Shown here piece by piece: positions 56,320 to 64,000 of a stretch of DNA of 64,000 nucleotides. The notes under the pieces are model-generated. The model made no database searches and was not told the origin of the DNA. It worked only from the letters and a program-made list of their open reading frames with translations. How positions within the stretch are numbered: the stretch's first letter is position 1; each line of letters opens with the position of its first letter. Source of the DNA: Dipteronia dyeriana (lineage: Eukaryota; Streptophyta; Magnoliopsida; Sapindales; Sapindaceae); contig CM065298.1 of NCBI GenBank assembly GCA_032871835.1, positions 73,994,154 to 74,058,153 of the forward strand, written 5' to 3'. The translations under genes and the position numbers were made by a program.

Positions 56320-58666
56320 ACACATTGCATCAATATGTGTCCCTGCATCGTTATACACAAATTGTATAACACATTCATGCACTTGATATTGAATACTCAT
56401 GCATTAGATTTATATTGATTTTTTTTTATAAATTGCATGTTTTAGGACTATATCTAGGAAATGACATTCTTGTGTGATCATGTGTTTGTTTGTTTGCATT
56501 TTATGGACTTCTGACTTCAATTTGATGATATATTACTCCTTATTGAGTTTTGGTCATTTCGGTTACTCATTCATTTGATTTCAAGTTCTGAGTAAAAAGT
56601 TATGAAACTTTCCGATCACTTACCATGCATTGTCTTCATCTTCGTGTATCGAGTCGTATTCATAATATCTAGTCTAATTTTCATAGTTATCCATGTGCGT
56701 AAGAGAGTATTAGTTTGTAATCCATAAATGAATTTGAATTCAAAGTTCAAAGGCCAGAGAACCGTCGAAGAATACGAGAGGAGCGTGAAGGGAAGAGGCG
56801 ATAGCCAAAGGCCATCAAGCCTCACTTCCTTGAGATGAGGTGTGGCCATCTCAAGAAGCAACCCTTGCTGCTCCGAGATGCCCATACTCCATCTCAGGGC
56901 AGTGAGGTGGACAGATGGCCTTTGCCACCTGAGATTAGCTTTTCTCCACATCACTTTCCCTTCTTATTAAATCTTTTTCCCTCTCAATTTTCATTTCAAG
57001 AAGAAAAATTGAAAACACTTGTGCAGAAAACTTTCTCCCAAACTTTATCATCTTCCAAAAACCATGACTTTCTCATTTGAACTTTGATTCAAGTGATTCT
57101 AGTTGGAGATTGTTCATCTATCAATTCTCTATCATCTCCAAGAAGGTTTGAGGTCATTTATTAAAGTTTTCTGGTAGCTCTCCATCAAAATACGAGACTG
57201 CAAATTTTGTCTAAGGTATTGAAAATTTCTTAAGTTTTTGTTCTTCAAAGTTTTTCAATTACCTTGGGTTTTCTTCTTCTATATATGTATGTTTATTGTG
57301 TATACTTTGATTAGAGTTTTAGACTCTATTAGAGCTAGATTGAACTTGATTAGATTCTCTCATGTTGAGTTAGATTTTTCTAAAGTCTATGTTTTCATAT
57401 GATTGGATATTGTATTATGCTAGCTTTTGATTTAGGACTATTTGTGCTTCGATTGATTAATATTTTTTGAAAAATAGTCTTCACATGTGTTAGGCACTTT
57501 TAATTGAACATATATTGATTTAGCATATTTTATTGAGTGCTTAGAGCTATTTTAACTTTGTTTGAATATTGTGTGAAAAATATGCTCGAGGTTTTTGCTA
57601 GAACTTTGATTGATTTTATCTCATGAATCTAGCATGTTGTTTGTGTTTGTTACTAAAACCTTGAATGAGTGCCTAGTGTATATGCTTTGATTCAAGTTTT
57701 AGTCACATGAATGATTCTAGGAATTAAATGTTTTTGTGTTGTTTCACATGATTCTAGAATATTATGAATGATTAGTAACTAGACTATTTTTGTGTTGTGA
57801 ACTTACATGCATATGTATAGTTCTGATAGGATATGTTAATCATCATATTCTATATTGAGTGCTTGTTTGCATTTTTGCATTCATTGATCACATTTAGGAA
57901 GTTCTTGTAAAAGGCATGAAGTCTTGGCTAGAACATGTGGTCCGGATAGCTAAGCAAGGAGTCTTGGTTAGAACATGTGGTCCAGATAGCTAAGTAAGGA
58001 GTCTTGGTTAGGAAAGGGAGACTTTCTAGAGGCAATGGTACCTTGGATAGAAAGTAGACTTTTTAACTGTAGACCTGGGATATTAAGATGCGATGGAGTC
58101 CAATAGAGAGTGTGTCAGTTGTTGATCACACTTGAGGAATTTCCAACTTCTTAATGGTGTTGGTTAGAGTGAACTCTAATAGAAAGTGAGTAATTTGTTG
58201 ATCACTTTTGAGGAATTTCTAATCTACCAATAGAGATTGGGTAAACGTAATTGTTGGTTACTTTTGAGGAATGCCTTGTCTAATTTCCAATAATAAAAGT
58301 CCCCAGTGGTTGTATTCAACCTGTGGATGTTTCCTCCTTAGAGGTTTTACCATGTTAAATAAAATACTTGTTTTATGCCCTTTTATATACTTGTACGTGT
58401 AGTTATCTTGTTCCACATTATTCATTTCTAGATATTCTTGAAAACAAAATTTTTGTAATATGTGATATGCAAGCACTTCATTTGATCAAAGTTGTAAATA
58501 TCTTTGTATGTGTATTTAGATATATTTTGTATATAATTGTTCTTGATTGAATACTTGTACATATTGAATAATCTTGAGAATACAAGTACTGTTTGTCTTT
58601 TAGTTTCATTTGCTATCCTTTCACTAGCTATTTGTTGTTTGACAATACTTTGTTTGATAATACAAG
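56062..58666 (+). repeat. SIRE-like 3' LTR, first part
   Basis: About 2.6 kb matching 38686-39989 plus 49036-50260. It is cut at 58666 by a nested copia element; the last ~170 bases and the outer target duplication should lie beyond the window. Confidence 0.8.
56265..56325. repeat. (CA)n microsatellite
   Basis: About 60 bases of CA with one TA interruption; the equivalent place in the other LTR (38896-38910) has only about seven CA units. It also produces spurious His-Thr and Val-Cys frames. Confidence 0.9.
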
Positions 58667-60497
58667 TGTTGGGATTATGCTCGATAGCAAGAGTGTAATA
58701 ATGTATTGGATAATATTTTCATATTAATAAAGTGATTTCTAGTTTAACAAATCTTATAGCATTTATAGTTTAATTATTATAATTGTCAAAAATAAATAAT
58801 CATAAGGTCAAATGACTATGAGAAAAGAAGAATTGTTCATACATCTAGATATGTATGTTGTCATATGAGTAAATATGGTAACTTGGAGAGCTATAAACGG
58901 TCTATAAGCTCTTGGCAAATACTGATATTTTTCACAAGGATACACTTTCTCCAATATGGTTGTCTAGGATATGAGTAAGAAATATTAATTTATTCTATCT
59001 TTATTTAAGAGTGCAATTTTAGTTTTTTAGTGGAATGAACTAAAATTAATAGATCGAACCTAAGTGAATCATTTGTTGATTGTGATTGAGTTGTGTCTAT
59101 TGGAGCTTAAATTTAGATAGCCCGCCAAGATCCTTAATCCACACGAACTTGTATGGATCACTTGATATATTCTACTGGACCAATTTAGGGATCCATCTAG
59201 AAATGTATTAAGGCATGTGGATTAGTTTCTTTTTGTAAGAATGGGTCTAGTTCACATGTGGACTTTATGTTAAGGTCCAATGGATTTAATAAAATAAGAA
59301 AAATAATATATTGGCCCATATATATGTCTTGGGCGGCAAGGCTATATAAAATAGCTTAATATATTGTTTTTTAGTTTATTATTTAATTAAATGGAAATTA
59401 ATTAATTTGTTGATTAAATGATTATTTAATTAAAAGTCAAAATCTTTTTCCTAGTAGGAGTTGGTCTCCTAATCTTATACTATTGTTGGTAGTATAATAA
59501 ATATTAAAGACTATATTTGATAAGTAGATAAATAAAAAAAATTATTTATGTAATCAAATTAGGAAGTCTTTAATATGGTTACAAATACACTATTGAGTTG
59601 GATTAGGAGTCTTAGTGTATGAAGGAATTCTTTTTAGAAAAGGATTCTTGGTCACCAAGTAAATCTACCTAAGGATAGAATCTTTGCAAGTAAATCCACC
59701 TAAGGAAAGATTCTTAACCATCAAGTAAATCCATATAAGGAAAGAATTCTTAACAACCAAGTAAATCCTTCTTAGGAAAGGATTTGAAATCCTTCTTAGG
59801 AAAGGATTTGAAATCCTAATAAATTTTAAAAGAGAATTTCGGCCAGCCATATATATATATATATATATACATATTTGTTTGGAATTTCGGCCAGCCTAGT
59901 GGTTGGACCAAGAGAAATTTCGGCCAGCTATAAGGAGATTTTCTTGGAGAGAATTCGACCATCATAGAATTTTGAGGGAGAAAAAATTGTCTTTTGCTCT
60001 AGAAAAAAATTGATAAACTCTAAGAAATAGTGTGAGATTCGGCAAAGAAGAAAAGGAAGAAAGAATGTTTAGTTTTCGTTAGTACACTAGTATCCTTTAC
60101 ATTAAAAGGTTTTGTGTACAACATTGAGTCAAGGTTCACGCGAGTTTAATCAAATTGATTGATAATTCACAAGTGACCTAACGTTCTTTGTTTTCTTCTT
60201 TCAGGATAATTGTAACTAACAAAGAAAAAGATTTTGTTTGTTTTCATCCTTAGGTATACAATTTAAAGAAAGGGAGTCCACACTCCTAGGTAATTCACGT
60301 TTGTGATTGGATTGGAAGATCTTACGGATTCAATTCGGCACTTGTTCAATCGTCACGAGAAAAAGGTACGACATTTTTCATATACATCAATTAATCTATG
60401 GTTACGGTTCTTGTTATTAAAAAGGGAAAATTTTTGTTTATACGAAACACTAATTTTATTAAATTTTCACTCTTCTGTTGCACGATTTTTCCCTTCA
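58667..60497 (+). repeat. 5' LTR of the nested copia element
   Basis: 1,831 bp, same family as the solo LTR 40559-42959 but lacking about 570 bp after GATATGTATG (about 58857). It includes the degenerate ~35-bp tandem repeats at about 59640-59810. Confidence 0.9.
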
Positions 60498-60499
60498 AT

Positions 60500-60511
60500 T
60501 GGTATCAGAGG
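60500..60511 (+). other. Primer-binding site of the nested copia element
   Basis: TGGTATCAGAGG, two bases after the LTR, one mismatch from the initiator-Met consensus. Confidence 0.85.
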
Positions 60512-61874
60512 CTGGTTGTATCCTTGATTAATTGATGTATGTGTTCGTTAATCGTTTTCTTTTTATTGTATATATGCCTGTTTTAGAAAGAGATAACACT
60601 CTATGTATTCACATATATATTTACATTGGAATGTATGGATATATATATGTTTTATATGTGGTTTGTTATTGCTCAATTTTGGTCCTAGAATTTCAATGTA
60701 TTTTTGTTTTGGGATTGTAACAAGAAAGATGGTCTATCATTGCCATAATTTCTTTCATGGTAAGTGCTAAGTTTTTTTATTTTGTTTTGTTTTTGTAATA
60801 ATAATAAAAATAATTGCAGTATTTTTATTTATAATTCTTCTATAATACACTCAAGTATCGAAGACTCGAAGGTTTGAAGAATTGGGAGCAACTGGAACAA
60901 GTTTAGGATAGTGCGAGTCGTAGCAAAAAACGTGAGTGCGAAGAGCATGCAACTACGTTTGTTGTGGCATGGGCTGCACACGGCAACCCTATGGAAGCCA
61001 TGGGCTGCGCATGGCAGCCCTTTATGGTGTTGTGGCATGCGCACACCCATGAGTAGGAGCCAAGGGTGCGCATGCCCGTGGGAGGTAGCCGAGGGAGTCC
61101 AAACGATGAAGGTCGCGTGAAGACTTGTTCGCCAAGAAATGAGTTTTTTTGTATTCCAAGACGTGTAAATTTACTTGTTTTTCTAGGATGGACCAAAATT
61201 GTAGCTATTTATATTTTTTGTAAATATTGCAATGTTTGTCATTGTTTGATAACATGTCATATAGAATAGGAGTGCCACTCATATATCTCTTTTGTTATGA
61301 ACATGCATAGAACGATTTAGGTATCTAAATTGGCATCTAGATAACTTGGTAAATCATTCTTTGGAATTGATCACACGCCTTAAATAATTGAGTGGGAAAA
61401 GGTGCTTTGGAACACCTACGACCTCCAAGTTTAGTTGAGCTTTTGTTTCGTGTAATAACCTCCCAAGAGGTATTCATGAATGGAATTTAGCAAGATACTT
61501 CTTTACAAGGATAGACTAGACAATTAGCCCAAACGATATCTACTCCCAAATGAGGGATATTCGTGAGGGATTATATTGAAGGTCGATAACTTGGTAACAC
61601 ACTCAATGTAATTTTATTAATATCCTCCCAAGAGTTCTTGTTAATAAAATTGCAAGGCTAAAATTGAAAACGTTGGTTGTTATGTTAACAATTAGGTGGG
61701 ACCTAGTCCAACTAGTAAATGGTACGAACTCCCAAAGGAGGCGTGGCATTTATGGGTGTTGGATCACTGTTGAATTTTACGATGGAATTATTTTATTTAT
61801 AATTCAAGATAAATATTCAAAAGTGCTATATCATGATTATTCACTTATATAATTTTTGTTAATATAAAGAAATC
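60512..61874. other. Leader of the nested copia element
   Basis: No conserved frame. A GC-richer patch at about 60925-61110 has an imperfect direct repeat around CATGGGCTGC(A/G)CA(C/T)GGCA. The rest is AT-rich. Confidence 0.5.
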
Positions 61875-62690
61875 ATGACCCCATCCCTAATCAAAATCCT
61901 AAAAGATAATACTTTAACTGATGATAATTATGTCACATGGAAAAAGGAAAAATGGGTTGTTGTTGTAAGTTGAAAAACCATAAGTTCGTTATGTCTGTTC
62001 CTAAACCACCAAACTAATGAATCTACTCATGAGCAAAGAGATGAGTATCAGTAGTGGAAGTCTTCAGATGAGATGGCTAAATGTACGTTACATTATGGCC
62101 ATCATCTCTGACGTGTTGCAACAGCAACATGAAGGAATGGAGACTGCTGCCGATATAATGATGTCTCTATAAGAGATATTAGCTATGAGGTCTAGGACGA
62201 ATAAGAGAGAGGCAGTGACTACTTTCATAAATCTTAGGATGAAACCTGGACAGGCTGTGAAAGATCACATGATGAAATTCCTAGCACATCTCAATATTGC
62301 TGAACTGAATGGTGCTGAGATAGATGGTGAGACCATAATTGACATGATTGTCAACTCACTATCATATTCTTTTGATCAATTCAAGTTGGACTACACCTTG
62401 AATAATAAGGAATACACCTTGCATGGCCTGATGTAAGATGTTCAAAGCGTCGAGAAAATCCTTGTGAAAGGCAAGGGTCAAAAGATTCATATCGTAGGTA
62501 AAGTTGCTACTGTTAAGACTCGTAAGAAGATTAAGAGACAACAGAAGAAAAAGCAACTTGGGCATTCTTAGAAGGAGACCAAGAAAGTAACCAAGATCGA
62601 AGAGAAGTGTTTCCTTTGTGGTGAAAAGGGTCAAAGGATTAGACTGAATAAGAATGAATTCAACTTGCATTTAGGCAATAGAGCATAGGT
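61875..62690 (+). pseudogene. Copia Gag, decayed
   Basis: The start MTPSLIKILKDNTLTDDNYVTW is at 61875. After a frameshift the capsid part reads VLQQQHEGMETAADIMMSL and, in an open stretch (62185-62436), FINLRMKPGQAVKDHMMKFL and IIDMIVNSL, typical of copia UBN2 gag. The zinc knuckle begins CFLCGEKGQR but lacks the expected His and final Cys. Stops fall at about 61971, 62170, 62434, 62570 and 62686. Confidence 0.75.
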
Positions 62691-62825
62691 GTCTACTAGT
62701 GTAGTAGGAGTATTAGAATCAATTTAGATTCCTATAGGCATTTATTTTTAATAAACGTTTATTATGTACCATAATTTAAGAGGAATTTAATTCCGGTCTC
62801 TTGTCTAAATAAATTTGGATATTCG
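62691..62825 (+). pseudogene. Missing or ruined protease region
   Basis: Only about 135 bases separate the gag end from sequence leading into the pre-integrase part. No D-S/T-G motif is visible; most of the protease gene has been deleted. Confidence 0.45.
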
Positions 62826-64000
62826 GTTACTTTTAATAAAGGTTTTATTATTAGTAAGAATAACCAATTTATTTGTAAAGGTACATTGGAAAACGGTTTA
62901 TTCTACTTGCATAGAAATATCTCTCACTTGTTAGACACGAAATCAACGGAACCTAATCATAAAAGAGTAAAATTATCAAAAGATGAAACCTACCTATGGC
63001 ATTTACGCCTAGGTCATATTAACCTAAATAGGATTAAAAGATTGGTTAGTGACGGACGTCTAAGTGACTTAAAGGTTGATGATCTACCAACTTATGAATC
63101 ATGTTTGGAAGGTAAAATGACCACAAGGTCGTTCACGACCAAAGGCACAAGAGCCATCAAATGCTTAGGATTGATACACATTGATGTGTGTGGACCTATG
63201 AGCATTCAATCAAGAGGTGGATATGAGTACTTTATCACTTTCACGGATGATTACTCAAGATTTGGCTATGTGTACCTCATGAGACATAAGTCGGATGCTT
63301 TTGACATGTTCAAAGCATTTAAAGCTGAAGTAGAAAATCAGCTTGAGAAACGCATAAAAATCTGGAGGTCTGATCGTGGTGGAGAGTATCTATCTGGTAA
63401 GTTTCAGCAATATCTTATTGATAATGGGATAATTTCTTAGTTTTCTACACCTGGTACACCTCAACAAAATGGGGTGGCAGAAAAGAGAAATATAACCTTT
63501 TTGGATATGGTTAGGTCTATGTTGAGTTATTCAATGCTTCATAATTCTTTTTGGGGATATACTTTACAAACTGCTATGTACATTCTAAATGATGTACCAT
63601 CTAAGTTGGTTCCTAAAACACCGCATGAGTTGTAGACCGAGCAAAAGCCTAGTTTACAACACTTAAAGGACATTGGATGTCCTGTGCACGTGTTAAAAGG
63701 AAAGACAAAAAAAAATGGAGTCCCGTTTAGAAAACATGCATATTTGCAGGGTATCCAAAAGGATTAAAAGGTTATTATTTCTATAATCCTTTAGATCTTA
63801 AAGTATTTGTTTCAACAAATGTTAAATTTCTGGAAGAGGACTATATGAATAATTTTGTGCATAAAAGTAGAATTGTCCTGAATGAGCTTTTAAGAGATAC
63901 AATTCCATAAGAGGTTTCACAACCAAGACCAATTGTAAGTTTCGTACCAACACAAGATCAACAATCTACCATACCTCGTCGTAGTGGGAGGATTAGTAGA
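62826..64000 (+). pseudogene. Copia integrase, interrupted
   Basis: The pre-integrase finger is visible: YLWHLRLGHINLNRI and CLEGKMT. Core catalytic residues are Asp in HIDVCGP, Asp in RSDRGGEY and Glu in QNGVAEKRN, all present. The open stretch 62886-63440 ends at a TAG (after GIIS) that fits a former Gln codon; another TAG follows HEL at about 63633, then a frameshift near 63720. Beyond it the frame LNELLRD and SGRIS leads toward the RT, outside the window. Confidence 0.8.

Larger units (their letters stand above)
58667..64000 (+). mobile_element. Ty1/copia element nested in the SIRE-like 3' LTR (continues past the window)
   Basis: 5' LTR 58667-60497 (TGTTGGG to CCCTTCA), primer site TGGTATCAGAGG, leader, gag, then integrase; RT, RNase H and the 3' LTR must lie beyond 64000. 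The protease is not recognisable and several stops are present, so it is inactive. The left flank is ACAAG, whose partner cannot be checked here. Confidence 0.85.

Noticed and set aside
56177..56400. His-Thr and Val-Cys repeat frames on both strands
   Set aside because: They are translations of the CA microsatellite.
60925..61110. GC-rich patch considered as a tRNA gene or captured gene
   Set aside because: No cloverleaf-like pairing or A/B box pattern, and no coding frame; it lies in a retrotransposon leader.

Overview
This window looks like repeat-dominated chromosomal DNA of a flowering plant, most likely a eudicot with a sizeable genome. It is AT-rich throughout. It holds Ty3/gypsy (Tat and probably Athila-type) and Ty1/copia (including SIRE-type) LTR retrotransposons, Mutator-like, hAT-like and Tourist-like DNA elements, and long AT and simple-sequence stretches. 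I found no host gene I could defend, no tRNA or rRNA gene, and nothing bacterial. The only well-preserved long reading frame is the gag-protease frame of a young non-autonomous retroelement (21276-23408).

Layout: 1-7141 is AT-rich DNA with small DNA transposons; the clearest is a 1,973-bp Mutator-like element (4130-6102) with 231-bp terminal inverted repeats and a perfect 9-bp target duplication. 7147-19063 is a structurally complete Tat-lineage Ty3/gypsy element on the minus strand (LTRs, 5-bp target duplication ATAAC, one gag-pol frame full of stops) that carries an oppositely oriented, intron-containing gene and a 90-bp tandem repeat. 19805-20615 is a copia-like solo LTR. 20916-23969 is a compact gag-protease element with LTRs, an initiator-Met primer site and no reverse transcriptase. 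25024-25663 is a hAT-like MITE with an 8-bp target duplication.

26611 to about 36400 is a second, much more decayed and 5'-truncated Tat-lineage element with the same order of parts (3' LTR, three-exon antisense gene, tandem repeats, pol). It is interrupted by an AT-rich segment bearing a Mutator-type end and by a composite solo LTR. From 36.9 kb to the end is a nest: a SIRE-type gag fragment, then a SIRE-like element (5' LTR from 38686, interrupted; interior 50429-56061; 3' LTR from 56062) that has lost pol but keeps gag remnants and an env-like region. Its 5' LTR is split by a complete 9-kb pol-less gypsy element (39990-49035, TSD ACTAT), whose own 5' LTR is split by a copia solo LTR (40559-42959). 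Its 3' LTR is split by another member of that same copia family (58667 to beyond the window end).

How parts work together: in the Tat elements, gag-pol and the antisense gene are convergent, with tandem repeats between them. The gag-only, pol-less elements would depend on enzymes from full-length relatives. Most disabling changes in the first Tat element are stop codons explicable by C-to-T change, which fits long-term cytosine methylation.
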